Shown in pieces: positions 39,111 through 47,193 of a DNA stretch of 47,193 nt. Both the position numbers and the translations under genes were made by a program. Position 1 is the first letter of the stretch. Each line of letters starts with the position of its first letter. The notes under the pieces were generated by a model. The model made no database searches. It was not told where the DNA came from and saw nothing but the letters and a program-made list of their open reading frames with translations. The stretch is from Coriobacteriia bacterium. GTDB taxonomy: Bacteria > Actinomycetota > Coriobacteriia > Anaerosomatales > Anaerosomataceae. The stretch lies in contig JAFGVD010000048.1 of assembly GCA_016938135.1 (NCBI GenBank), positions 1 through 47,193 of the forward strand, written 5' to 3'.

Positions 39111-40127
39111 GTGGGCAGAGATAGCCTAGCCAAAGACCTTACGCTGGAGGAGTTCGCGCGTTTTCGCGACTTCATACACCAGCAGTCCGGCATCTTCTTG
39201 GAAGAGTCGAAGCTGGACTCCTTGCGCATATCCCTGGTGACTCGCGCGACGCGCCTGGATTTCTCAACGTTCGACGCCTACTACGCGTTGCTCGTCAGGG
39301 ATCACAAGGAGTTCAACGAGCTCATGAACCTGGTGACGATCAACGAGACCAGTTTCTTCCGCTTTCCCCAGCAGTTCGATGCGCTGAAGAACCGCGTCCT
39401 GCCTGAGATCATGTCCGCGAAACCTGAGAACAACAAGAACTTTCGGGTCTGGTCCGCCGGGTGCTCCACCGGCGAGGAGCCGTACTCGGTCGCAATGACG
39501 CTCCTGGACGCCGGAATCGACGGTCTGGGCTGGAAGTCCCAGGTACTTGGCACTGATGTTTCCACCAGGGCGCTGGCTGTCGGTCAGAAGGGTGTCTACG
39601 GCAAACGGGCGATGATCAACGTTCCAAAAGAGACTGTTGCGCGCCATTTTGAGACCGTGCCGGACGGACACCGTGTGAGCGAACGGGCCCGCAAGCTTGT
39701 CGACTTCGGCTACCACAACCTTATCAAGGAACCGTATCCGCTCTCGCTGATGGGCAACTGGGACGTCATCTTCTGTCGGAACGTCACGATCTACTTCCGC
39801 CTGGACTCTACGCGACGGGTGGTCTCCAACTACTACAACAGTCTCAACGAGGGCGGCTACCTGTTCATCGGCCACTCGGAGACACTGACATCGATCAGTG
39901 ATCAGTTCGAGCCTGTGGAAGTGGGCGGCGTGTTCCTTTACCGGAAGACCCGCACCAGGAAGGTGTTCGGGGTCTCTGTCCCGCGCGTGGACAGCGTCAG
40001 TCCCCTCACCGAGGCTTCCAGGTTCAAGAAGGCCGAGCGACTCGAGAAGAGCACGGCGGTCGAAGCTGCGGAGGCCACCGCTGCGTCCAAGGGGGCCGCT
40101 GGGGCGACGGGTCCGGAGATGCTGTAA
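39111..40127 (+). CDS. CheR-type chemoreceptor methyltransferase, ending at an in-frame TAA
   Basis: This 338-residue protein methylates glutamates on chemoreceptors using S-adenosylmethionine. The CheR N-terminal helices (EEFARFRDFIHQQSGIFLE) and the catalytic domain (NETSFFRFPQQF, VWSAGCSTGEEPYSVAM, LGTDVSTRAL, WDVIFCRNVTIYF, GGYLFIGHSETL) are all present. The C-terminal 55 residues are a Ser/Ala/Glu-rich linker. The frame stops at TAA (40125-40127), yet the same frame continues directly into a TPR protein. Many pilus-associated CheR proteins carry a C-terminal TPR tail, so this looks like such a fusion split by one stop codon. The GTG start has only a weak ribosome binding site. Confidence 0.92.
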   Translation: MGRDSLAKDLTLEEFARFRDFIHQQSGIFLEESKLDSLRISLVTRATRLDFSTFDAYYALLVRDHKEFNELMNLVTINETSFFRFPQQFDALKNRVLPEIMSAKPENNKNFRVWSAGCSTGEEPYSVAMTLLDAGIDGLGWKSQVLGTDVSTRALAVGQKGVYGKRAMINVPKETVARHFETVPDGHRVSERARKLVDFGYHNLIKEPYPLSLMGNWDVIFCRNVTIYFRLDSTRRVVSNYYNSLNEGGYLFIGHSETLTSISDQFEPVEVGGVFLYRKTRTRKVFGVSVPRVDSVSPLTEASRFKKAERLEKSTAVEAAEATAASKGAAGATGPEML

Positions 40128-40166
40128 CAGGCTCGAGCGGCGCTGGCGGCAGGGCATCCCGAGCGC

Positions 40167-40625
40167 GTGATGGGGCTAGTGGCAGATGTGCTTGCCGAAG
40201 ACCCGAACAACGCGGAGGCATATATACTCTCGGCTTACGTGCATGCGGACACCGCCGACTACGAGCAGGCGCTGGAAGCTTGTCATCATGCCCTGGCGAT
40301 CAACCCGCTGCTGCCCGTGGCGCGCTACATCCTTGGGATCATCTATCAGCGGCAGGGCGATTTGGTGCGCGCCGTCAGCGAGCTGAAGAAGACGATCTAC
40401 ATCGACGCCGAGTTCGCACTGGCGCATCTCAACCTTGCCAACATCTACAAGACACAGCGCAAATGGGACCAGGCATCCCGGGAATACGAGAACGCGCTGA
40501 GGGCGCTGTACAAGAGCCCGGAAGGCGCGTGGACGGAGTTTTTGGGCGGCTTCAAAGCCGATCTTCTCGTGAAGACATGTGAGCGCAGTCTGGTAGAGTG
40601 TCGGAAGGCTATGGGCGCGGCGTGA
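40167..40625 (+). CDS. TPR protein, probable detached C-terminal part of CheR
   Basis: This 152-residue sequence contains about three tetratricopeptide repeats (NNAEAYILSAYVHADTADYEQALEACHHAL, LPVARYILGIIYQRQGDLVRAVSELKK, ALAHLNLANIYKTQRKWDQASREYENAL are their regions). It is in the same frame as cheR. The codons between the cheR stop and this start encode QARAALAAGHPER, which continues the first repeat, so the natural repeat begins upstream of any start codon here. The GTG at 40167 (or ATG at 40170) has no good ribosome binding site. It may be made by stop-codon readthrough or reinitiation, or be a recently broken tail. Confidence 0.7.
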   Translation: MMGLVADVLAEDPNNAEAYILSAYVHADTADYEQALEACHHALAINPLLPVARYILGIIYQRQGDLVRAVSELKKTIYIDAEFALAHLNLANIYKTQRKWDQASREYENALRALYKSPEGAWTEFLGGFKADLLVKTCERSLVECRKAMGAA

Positions 40626-40663
40626 CCTGCGTCTCAAGTGTCGCTTCCGATGAGACGATAGAG

Positions 40664-40683
40664 CACGACATGGACGTGTCGTG
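40664..40683 (+). promoter_or_regulatory. Hairpin just upstream of the CheY-like gene
   Basis: CACGACA (40664-40670) pairs perfectly with TGTCGTG (40677-40683) around TGGACG. It lies next to the ribosome binding site GGGAGGGAG, so it may shape translation of the receiver gene. Confidence 0.35.
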
Positions 40684-40697
40684 GGAGGGAGTAGGGC

Positions 40698-41078
40698 ATG
40701 GCTAGCGCGCGCGTACTGGCGGTCGACGACAGCCCGACCATCCTTGAGATGATCAAGGCGATTCTTGAGGCCGGCGGCTATGACGTCATCACAGCTGCGG
40801 ACGGGGCGGAGGCTCTGGAGACCGCTCGTGCCGAGAAGCCCGACCTGATCTTGCTGGATGTCATGCTTCCCAAACTGGACGGCTACCGCGTCTGTCGGCT
40901 GCTCAAGTTCGACCAGAACTACAAGAACATCCCCATCATCATGCTCACGGCGAAGACCGAGGAGCAGGCGATGGCCACCGGAATACGTACCGGAGCCAAT
41001 CAGTACCTGACCAAACCTGTCGACCCCGACACACTCCTCGCCGCAGTTGCAGAAGAGCTGTCGAAGGCCGAGGGGTAG
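40698..41078 (+). CDS. CheY-like single-domain response regulator
   Basis: This 126-residue protein is a lone receiver domain. The acidic pocket is Asp10 and Asp11 (VDDSPT), the phosphorylated residue is Asp54 (LILLDVMLP), the switch Thr is Thr84 (IIMLTAK) and the conserved Lys is Lys106 (YLTKPVDP). It is of the PilG/PilH kind often found with type IV pilus chemosensory systems, and is the likely phosphoryl acceptor of the CheA at the end of the window. The ATG has a strong GGGAGGGAG site. The next gene starts 10 nt after its stop. Confidence 0.94.
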   Translation: MASARVLAVDDSPTILEMIKAILEAGGYDVITAADGAEALETARAEKPDLILLDVMLPKLDGYRVCRLLKFDQNYKNIPIIMLTAKTEEQAMATGIRTGANQYLTKPVDPDTLLAAVAEELSKAEG

Positions 41079-41088
41079 GAGCTTCGCT

Positions 41089-43026
41089 ATGCCTGAGTCA
41101 ATGGATATCTCGAGCCGTGTTCTTGACAGTCTTGTCACTGCGGGGCTCATAACAGTAGACCAGCTATCGGTAGTGACCGAGGCTGCCCGAGATCGCTCCA
41201 CAGATATCGGCCGCGTTCTGCGAGAACGCGGCCTGGTCTCCGAGGCCGATGTCGCGTCCGTGCTGGAGCACGAGATGGGCGTGCCGCGTGTGGACCTCTC
41301 AAGCTACGCCCCGGAGGATGAGGCGCTCGCCCTTGTCCCGGCTACCGTCGCCCGTTCTCACGGCATACTCCCGCTCTTCGAGATCGAGGGGATGCTGACC
41401 GTCGTCATAGGCGATCCTATGGACGTATTCAAGTTGGATGAGGTCGCCGGGGAGATAGGCCTTGAGGTGGAGGCGGTGCTGGCCGAACCGGCATCAGTGC
41501 TGGGCGCTATCGTCCAGTACTATGGCGATGCTGCTGCGACAGAGGCGCCGCCAGTAGCGCCCGTCGCTGAGGCGCCCGCCGAGTCGACCGAGGATCTCGA
41601 GGCGGCGTTCGATCTGGAATCTGTCATCGAGCCCGAGCTGGCCTCGAGCTACGATGCCCCGCCAGCCCCACCGGTCGCCGAGACGGACATGGAGCCGGCT
41701 CCCCTGGTGGTCGAATCTCCCATTCAGGGCGAGATTGTCTCCGAGCCTGCGTCCGTCGGCCTTCCGGAGATGTCTGAGCCACTCTTGGGTGTGGAGTCGC
41801 TGGAGAAGATAGCCGAGGCCGCGCCCGCTGCGGGTCGGCCCGCCATAGACCTCGACGTGCTTGCTGTTGCGGATGCTCGCAAAGTCACGATGCTGGTGAC
41901 CGAGATACTGGAAGACGCGATGGCTAAAGGCGCCTCTCGCATCCATCTGCTTCCTTACAAAGAAGAGTTCTTCCTTGTCTACAGGGTGAAAGGTGGTCTC
42001 GAGAAGGCGGGTAGCGCTCCTCTGTCGATGCAGAGCGCATTGGTGGATGCGTTCAAGTCCTTCGGCAAGCTATCCGGGGTTCCCGCGAACATGCCTGCTC
42101 TGGGACGCGTTCATACACATATCGCCGAGAAGGACGTGGTGCTTACCTTCTCGGTGGTGCCCACCATAGCCGGGCAGCGGTTGGTCATCGGACTTGCTCC
42201 GCATCGCCCCCAGCCAAGGTCGCTTGGCGAATTGGGGATGTCGGATGCCGAGGAGCGAGCACTCAAAGCCATGGTCGAGCGCGGCCGGGGGCTCCTGCTG
42301 GTGGCTGCACCCGTGGCCGGCGGAGGCAGTTCTACTTACTATGCGCTTATCGCGCATGCTGCTTCTGCGGGCAAGACGGTCTACTCGGTAGAGCGCTCAG
42401 TGGACTATGAGATACCGGCGGTGGCGCAGGTAATGGTCAACCCCGGGTCACCGATCCCGGCTGCGAACTTCATTGCGGCGGGGCTTCGCCAGGACACTGA
42501 TGTGATCGCGGTGGATGGGCTGAGGACCGTCGAGGACGTCCATCTGGCGGTTGAGGCCGCCGGGCTGGGCAAGCTGGTCATCGCCACGTTCCCCGCAGCT
42601 GATATCTCCTCAAGCGTTCGTCGTATGCTCGATCTTGGCGCGGAGCCGCACAGCCTGGCTGCTGCGCTTACGCTGGGAGTGGGCCAGAGGCTTGTTCGTG
42701 TCAACTGTCCCAACTGTAGTTCTCAGGCAGCCAGCAGCCTTGCCTCCAGCATACCTGGCGCTCCCAAGGGTCTGACTTCGACGTCGGGGTCGGGTTGCCC
42801 CAACTGCTCAAAGACCGGTTTCCGCGGTGTCACCGGCATATTCGAGGTGCTGCCGTTCAACGAGACGGTGCGGGCCACTGTGGCATCGAACGGTTCTGCG
42901 TCGCAGATCACGGCTGCTGCCGTCAGAGCGGGTATGCGCCCTCTGGTCTCCTCTGGTCTGGCTCGCGTGACGTCCGGTGAAGTGAGTGCAGAGGAGCTTG
43001 ACAGGGTACTGCGTTTCTCGGGCTGA
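41089..43026 (+). CDS. PilB/GspE-like protein with MshEN domain and degenerate ATPase
   Basis: This 645-residue protein has the layout of a type II secretion/type IV pilus motor. Residues 10-145 resemble the MshEN/GspE N-terminal domain (DIGRVLRERGLVSEADVASVLEHEMGVPRVDL). Residues 146-250 are a Pro/Glu-rich linker. Residues 260-640 align with the GspE core, including the zinc Cys pairs CPNC (540-543) and CPNC (570-573). But the ATPase motifs are lost: Walker A should read GPTGSGKTT and here reads APVAGGGSST (407-416, no Lys), and the Walker B region should read LVGEIRD and here reads AVDGLRT. The GASDIH motif is GASRIH. It is probably not a motor but a c-di-GMP-responsive or scaffold protein. 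ATG with AGGAG upstream. Confidence 0.85.
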   Translation: MPESMDISSRVLDSLVTAGLITVDQLSVVTEAARDRSTDIGRVLRERGLVSEADVASVLEHEMGVPRVDLSSYAPEDEALALVPATVARSHGILPLFEIEGMLTVVIGDPMDVFKLDEVAGEIGLEVEAVLAEPASVLGAIVQYYGDAAATEAPPVAPVAEAPAESTEDLEAAFDLESVIEPELASSYDAPPAPPVAETDMEPAPLVVESPIQGEIVSEPASVGLPEMSEPLLGVESLEKIAEAAPAAGRPAIDLDVLAVADARKVTMLVTEILEDAMAKGASRIHLLPYKEEFFLVYRVKGGLEKAGSAPLSMQSALVDAFKSFGKLSGVPANMPALGRVHTHIAEKDVVLTFSVVPTIAGQRLVIGLAPHRPQPRSLGELGMSDAEERALKAMVERGRGLLLVAAPVAGGGSSTYYALIAHAASAGKTVYSVERSVDYEIPAVAQVMVNPGSPIPAANFIAAGLRQDTDVIAVDGLRTVEDVHLAVEAAGLGKLVIATFPAADISSSVRRMLDLGAEPHSLAAALTLGVGQRLVRVNCPNCSSQAASSLASSIPGAPKGLTSTSGSGCPNCSKTGFRGVTGIFEVLPFNETVRATVASNGSASQITAAAVRAGMRPLVSSGLARVTSGEVSAEELDRVLRFSG

Positions 43027-43039
43027 CAAAGGAGACTGA

Positions 43040-43603
43040 GTGTCGCAAAAGCAAAGAACAGAATCCGAGGTGAAGGACTCCCCGGACTCCGCGCCCATCG
43101 TCGAGGTCACGGAGTCCCAGCGTCCGGACGCATCCCTTGGTCTCGTCCTGACCCAGGTGATCATCTTCTTGATGGATGGCCAGCGCTATGCACTGCCCAT
43201 CGAGTCGGTTCAGGAGATCCAGCAGATCGTGGAGTTCACGCCTGTTCCGGGGACGACCCCCGCGCTTGCGGGGATGATCGACTTGCGCGGGACCGTTGTG
43301 CCGCTGATCGCCCTTCGATTGATCCTGGGGTTGCCGTCAGCGCCGTTCCAGCTTGAGACCCCGCTGGTGTTCGCACGCGTCAAGGAGCGCCTGGTCGCGT
43401 ATATCGTGGATGAGGTCGTCGACGTCATCGACATGAGCGGAACGAGCCTCCAGCCGCCTTCTGAGCTCTATGCGCTGTCCGAGAGGCTGCTCGGCGTCTC
43501 TCGGCTGGCTGACGGACTGTTGTTCGTGCTCGACCCGGAGTGCCTTGTCCCGGACTCGGCGTTGGACTCGGTGGACGCGCTCGTCGACGGGGGAGTGCTA
43601 TGA
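43040..43603 (+). CDS. CheW-like coupling protein (first copy)
   Basis: This 187-residue cytoplasmic protein links chemoreceptors to CheA. After a variable N-terminus of about 35 residues the CheW fold is clear: IFLMDGQRYALPIESVQEIQQIV, FTPVPGTTPALAGMIDLRGTVVPLIALRLILGL, and ERLVAYIVDEVVDVIDM. The start is GTG with AAAGGAG upstream. The end overlaps the next cheW by four bases (ATGA), so both are co-translated. Confidence 0.93.
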   Translation: MSQKQRTESEVKDSPDSAPIVEVTESQRPDASLGLVLTQVIIFLMDGQRYALPIESVQEIQQIVEFTPVPGTTPALAGMIDLRGTVVPLIALRLILGLPSAPFQLETPLVFARVKERLVAYIVDEVVDVIDMSGTSLQPPSELYALSERLLGVSRLADGLLFVLDPECLVPDSALDSVDALVDGGVL

Positions 43604-44157
43604 GCCAGCCGACGAACGGTGGCTTCGAGCACCTCTCGCCTTCGGCCATGGATATACTGCGGAAGCGCGCGGAGTCCCTTGCCAGTGAGAGTGAAGCCGA
43701 CGTCCAGCTTGATCTGATGTCGCTGCTGCTCTTCAGGCTGGCCGATGAGTGGTACGCCATACGGATCGAGGATGTCCGGGAGATATACAATGAGTACAGC
43801 GTCACTCCGATCCCCCGGGTGCCCGACTACATCCTGGGTGTCGTGAATATCCGGGGTGAGATCGTCTCGGTCACGCATCTGGCCACTCTCATGCGCATCC
43901 CGCAGCATCCGGATCACGCACCGGATGCCCAGCAGCCCAGTGCGATAGTCGCCTCGACGGATGAGTGCGTGAGCGCACTCATCGTGGATGAGATCGGCGA
44001 CATCGTGGAAGTAGCCTCCAGCGAGCTGGAGCCGCCTCTTTCCGTTGTGGATCGCGGACATGCGGACTGGGTCAGCGGTTCGGTGTATCTTGACGGGCGT
44101 CTGGTCGGCGTGATCGATCTTGAGAAGATTCTTAGACCCATCGGCGAGAACGAATAG
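43600..44157 (+). CDS. CheW-like coupling protein (second copy)
   Basis: This 185-residue protein is a second CheW domain protein: [49 protein letters not shown] is its core region, ending with [19 protein letters not shown] and [11 protein letters not shown]. It differs from the first copy, so they may couple different receptors or form mixed arrays. The N-terminal 50 residues are helical. The ATG is in the ATGA overlap with the first cheW. Confidence 0.93.
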   Translation: MSQPTNGGFEHLSPSAMDILRKRAESLASESEADVQLDLMSLLLFRLADEWYAIRIEDVREIYNEYSVTPIPRVPDYILGVVNIRGEIVSVTHLATLMRIPQHPDHAPDAQQPSAIVASTDECVSALIVDEIGDIVEVASSELEPPLSVVDRGHADWVSGSVYLDGRLVGVIDLEKILRPIGENE

Positions 44158-44174
44158 CAAGGAGCGAACTCAAC

Positions 44175-45398
44175 ATGCGGCGACTCATTGACAAGATCAG
44201 GAGTACCTTTCTGCTCAAGTACTCACTGGTCAATCTTGGATTGATACTGTGTCTCAATACGTCTGCTGTCGTCGTGGCGTGGCTGGTGTTCAAAGACCGC
44301 ATCACCGACCGGACCGATCTGTTCACGGACTTGCTCATCGTTGTGGGGGCCTTCGCCATCGCCGCCATCATCTTCGTGTACGTGTACGTGAAGGTGGGCA
44401 TGCGGTTCATGGCGCCGCTCACTGAAGTGGCCACGAGCGTGCGTGCCGCGTGTGAGGGTGACATCGGCCGGAAGGTGGAGCTGGAGTCCAAAGACGAGTT
44501 CGGTGTGCTTGCCCGCTCATACAACCAGATGCTCGATCTCATCGTGTATCTGATCACACAGACCCAGGAGTCCTCGCATCGCCTCGATCGAGCGTCGAGC
44601 GAGATCCTTTCGGCTACCGAGCAACAGGCATCCGGCGCCGCCGAGCAGGCTGCGTCCATCAGCGAGACCACGGCGACCATGGAGGAGCTTGCGGCCACGT
44701 ATCGCCAGATCGCTGACAACGCGAACCAGGTCGTCCGCATGGCCGAGGCCTCGCTGGGAAGCGCCGAGTCCGGTCAGCAGGCCGTCATGAACACGCTGAC
44801 CGCCATGGAGGAGATCAAGAGCCGCTCGCAGTCCTCGGCAAGCAAGATCCTCTCATTGGGCGAGCGCAGTCAGCAGATCGGTCAGGTCCTTATCATCATT
44901 AACAGCATCGCCGACCAGACCAAGATCCTCGCTCTCAATGCGGCGATCGAGGCCGCGCGTGCCGGTGAGGCGGGGAAGGGCTTCTCGGTGGTGGCTATCG
45001 AGATCCGCAAGCTTGCGGAGTCCGTCGTTGAGTCCACGCGCGAGATCGAGACGATCATGACCGAGATTCAGAGCGCGGCGAACGATCTGGTGATCGCTAC
45101 CGAAGCGGAGCTGCGGCAGGTGCAGTCTGGCGTCGATCTGGCGGGTGTCACCGGTGACAGCCTCGAGCAGATATTCGATATGATCGAGCAGACCACTGTA
45201 GCGGCCAAGGAGATCTCAGGCGCCACTCAGCAGCAGAAGAGCGCTACGGAGCAGGTGGTCAAGGCGATGCGCGAGGTTGCGGCTGTAGCGCAGCAGACCG
45301 CTGCCGGTAGCAAGCAGGTGGCCACCGCTGCCGAGCAGCTCGCCGTAATCGCCAAGGAGTCCAGCCAGGTGGGCGCCGCTTTCAGGATCGTCGACTAG
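44175..45398 (+). CDS. Methyl-accepting chemotaxis protein without an external sensor domain
   Basis: This 407-residue receptor has two membrane helices (about 15-38 and 51-74) separated by only about a dozen residues, so there is no ligand-binding domain outside. A HAMP domain (about 75-130) and a long coiled-coil signalling domain follow. The hairpin tip is [38 protein letters not shown]. Input probably comes through the membrane, through HAMP, or from partner proteins such as the PilB-like or PATAN proteins. PilJ-type receptors usually have a larger periplasmic part. The ATG has AAGGAGCG upstream. Confidence 0.93.
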   Translation: MRRLIDKIRSTFLLKYSLVNLGLILCLNTSAVVVAWLVFKDRITDRTDLFTDLLIVVGAFAIAAIIFVYVYVKVGMRFMAPLTEVATSVRAACEGDIGRKVELESKDEFGVLARSYNQMLDLIVYLITQTQESSHRLDRASSEILSATEQQASGAAEQAASISETTATMEELAATYRQIADNANQVVRMAEASLGSAESGQQAVMNTLTAMEEIKSRSQSSASKILSLGERSQQIGQVLIIINSIADQTKILALNAAIEAARAGEAGKGFSVVAIEIRKLAESVVESTREIETIMTEIQSAANDLVIATEAELRQVQSGVDLAGVTGDSLEQIFDMIEQTTVAAKEISGATQQQKSATEQVVKAMREVAAVAQQTAAGSKQVATAAEQLAVIAKESSQVGAAFRIVD

Positions 45399-45423
45399 CA
45401 AACGCAGCGGAGGGAAGCCCCGG

Positions 45424-47193
45424 ATGGTCGAGTTTGACCGGTCAGCGTTCATAGGAAAATTCCAGGAAGAGGCCACTGAGTATCTTCAGCGGCTGAATGA
45501 AGGTGTCATCACGCTTGAAGGGGATCCGGGCAACCGCGAGCTCATCGATCAGATGCTGCGAGACGCCCACACCCTCAAGGGTAGTTCGCGCATGGTCGGA
45601 CTCATAGAGATCTCTGATGTGGCCCACAAGCTTGAAGACATCATGGTCAAGGTGCGCGACAAAGACCTTGCCTATACGGCCGACATGTCAGACAGCTTCT
45701 TCGAGGCGCTGGACATGATCGTGTTCCTCTCGGAGAACGCCGGAAAGCCTGCCGCCGCGGAAGTGGACATCTCGGATCTGGCCGCCCGGCTTTCGGCGGT
45801 TGCCGAGGGCGGTGCACCGGTCACAGAGGGCGGCGTGTCGGTCGCGCAGACGCCGACATCTGACGCCGGGGCCGCGCCTGATGTGCCCGCTCCGGCCGGT
45901 GAAGACGCGCGCACCACGGAGCCGGACGCCGACGAGGAGAGCGAGCACGAGGCCGGAATGCATGATCGTTCTGCGTCCGCGGGGCCGCTGAAGGCGGTGC
46001 GGGACGACAAGCTGCAAAGCAAAGTGCAGCACACAGTGCGCATCAAGACGAGCCAGGTCGACCACCTGCTGAATCTGGTGAGCGAGGTCGTCATCGGCCA
46101 GATCAAAGCCGAGCAGCGGGTCAAAGACATGCGTCGCGAACTGCTGCTCATCAACGATCTGGCCCAGTCATGGGCTCGAATGAAGGCCCGGTACGCGAGC
46201 GCGCTGCTTGCCAACGGGGACCAGCTTGGAGAGGACGCTGAGTTCGTCGATGAGCAGGTGGCGGATCTGAGGCGTCTGGTGCTCGCAACCACCAAAGACT
46301 ACGTTGACGACACTGCGCGGGCATCCACGGTGGTGACTGATCTGCAGGAGCATTCGATGTCTCTGCGGATGTTGCCGGTCAGCACGGTGTTCAACTCCTT
46401 CCCGCGAGCGATGCGTGATCTTGCGCGCCAGTTCAACAAGGATGTGGAGTTGGTTATCGAGGGCGGAGACACAGAACTCGATAAGAAGGTCCTTGAGGAG
46501 ATCAACGACCCGCTCATTCATATCCTGCGCAATGCGGTCGATCATGGATTGGAGTCCACCGAGGACCGGGTCAGATCAGGAAAACCTGCAGCGGGCACTA
46601 TCCATCTGGCTGCACGGCAAGAAGGCGATCATATCGTGATCGAGGTCTCTGACGATGGCGCAGGAATCGATCCCGAGAAGGTCAAAGCCGCAGCAGTCCG
46701 GAAGGGTTACATCTCGGCTTCCGAGGCCAAGGCGATGGGCGATCGGGAGGCCCAGTACATGATTTTCGAGGCCGGGTTCTCCACCAGCGCGATCATCACA
46801 GAGATATCCGGTCGCGGGGTTGGAATGGACGTCGTCCGCGAGTTCGTCGTCGAGAAGCTGAAGGGTTCACTGGACCTTGTGTCGACGATAGGCGAGGGGA
46901 CCACGTTCCGCCTCACCATCCCGCTGACCTTGGCGATCATACGCGCGCTCATGCTGAGGGTAGGAGATCGCATGTTCGCGCTGCCCACTGCATCCATAGA
47001 GGAGACGCTTCGTGTCTCGCCGTCCGAGATCATCAAGGTGGAGGGGCGCGAGGTCATCCGGCGGCAGCGAAGGACGATCCCGCTGGTACCGTTGCGCGAG
47101 GTCCTGGGTATCGAGGGCTCGCCTGCGACGGGCGGCAAGATTCCTATCGCTACCGTGGGCTTTTCGGGACACAGGCTCGGGTTCATCGTGGAC
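45424..47193 (+). CDS. Chemotaxis histidine kinase CheA (partial, cut by window end)
   Basis: The first 590 residues are present and the frame is open at the window end. The HPt domain carries the phosphorylated His49 in AHTLKGSSRMVGL. An acidic Ala/Pro-rich linker (about 125-185) follows, then a dimerisation region, the ATPase domain (N box HILRNAVDHGLES, G1 DDGAGID, G2 GRGVGMDVVRE) and the start of the CheW-like domain (LTLAIIRALMLRVGDRMFALP). It should phosphorylate the CheY-like receiver encoded upstream, coupled to the receptor by the two CheW proteins. GCGGAGGGA lies before the ATG. Whether further domains, such as a receiver, follow cannot be seen. Confidence 0.95.
   Translation, partial: MVEFDRSAFIGKFQEEATEYLQRLNEGVITLEGDPGNRELIDQMLRDAHTLKGSSRMVGLIEISDVAHKLEDIMVKVRDKDLAYTADMSDSFFEALDMIVFLSENAGKPAAAEVDISDLAARLSAVAEGGAPVTEGGVSVAQTPTSDAGAAPDVPAPAGEDARTTEPDADEESEHEAGMHDRSASAGPLKAVRDDKLQSKVQHTVRIKTSQVDHLLNLVSEVVIGQIKAEQRVKDMRRELLLINDLAQSWARMKARYASALLANGDQLGEDAEFVDEQVADLRRLVLATTKDYVDDTARASTVVTDLQEHSMSLRMLPVSTVFNSFPRAMRDLARQFNKDVELVIEGGDTELDKKVLEEINDPLIHILRNAVDHGLESTEDRVRSGKPAAGTIHLAARQEGDHIVIEVSDDGAGIDPEKVKAAAVRKGYISASEAKAMGDREAQYMIFEAGFSTSAIITEISGRGVGMDVVREFVVEKLKGSLDLVSTIGEGTTFRLTIPLTLAIIRALMLRVGDRMFALPTASIEETLRVSPSEIIKVEGREVIRRQRRTIPLVPLREVLGIEGSPATGGKIPIATVGFSGHRLGFIVD

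Noticed and set aside
1-47193. CRISPR arrays, tRNA, rRNA, transposases, phage genes
   Set aside because: I looked for repeat-spacer patterns, tRNA-like T-arms other than in tmRNA, and integrase or transposase motifs, and found none.

Overview
The window is GC-rich chromosomal DNA, densely packed with genes, from what looks like an anaerobic member of the Actinomycetota, most likely near the Coriobacteriia. The reasons are the GC-rich codon use, the housekeeping order comF - hpf - secA - prfB - ftsE/ftsX - ctp - smpB - ssrA, a split two-gene transketolase, a SARP-type regulator and a DsrK/DsrM-like redox pair. The lineage is an inference. I see no insertion sequence, prophage, CRISPR array, rRNA or tRNA.

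Layout. 1-5.1 kb: comF, then a polar amino acid ABC transport locus with two lipoprotein binding proteins, one permease and one ATPase. One binding protein has its two halves in reversed order, and the permease carries an FHA-like insert. 5.1-13.4 kb: hpf followed by an accessory block: an unknown protein, a 15-bp inverted repeat enclosing 195 nt, a tandem HD-GYP/degenerate HD pair, a DUF5317-like membrane protein and a 1092-residue ATPase-SARP regulator. This block appears to separate hpf from secA. 13.4-24 kb: a candidate structured RNA, secA, prfB (with an altered stop-codon-recognition tripeptide), a PHP hydrolase, a YitT protein, the split transketolase, ftsE, ftsX and a C-terminal processing protease. 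24-33 kb: a small reverse-strand unknown gene, RNase R, an M42 peptidase, an orphan sensor kinase, smpB, tmRNA, a short GGQ rescue factor, and several small genes, two with leaderless-looking promoters.

33-38.1 kb, reverse strand: a PQQ-propeller protein and an operon read ArsR - DsrE - TusA - DsrM-like - DsrK-like. It joins sulfur-carrier proteins to a membrane cytochrome and an iron-sulfur reductase, with a palindromic operator-like site upstream of the regulator. 38.2-47.2 kb, forward strand: a chemosensory cluster with a PATAN/DUF4388 protein, CheR, a TPR protein in CheR's frame after a stop codon, a CheY-like receiver, a PilB/GspE-like protein without ATPase motifs, two CheW proteins, a chemoreceptor without an external sensor domain, and CheA cut by the window end. 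This set suggests control of type IV pili or another surface process rather than flagella.

The observations most worth testing are the circularly permuted binding protein, the FHA-like domain inside an ABC permease, the SPT (not SPF) tripeptide in release factor 2, the ATPase-dead PilB-like protein in the chemosensory operon, and the stop codon splitting CheR from its TPR tail.
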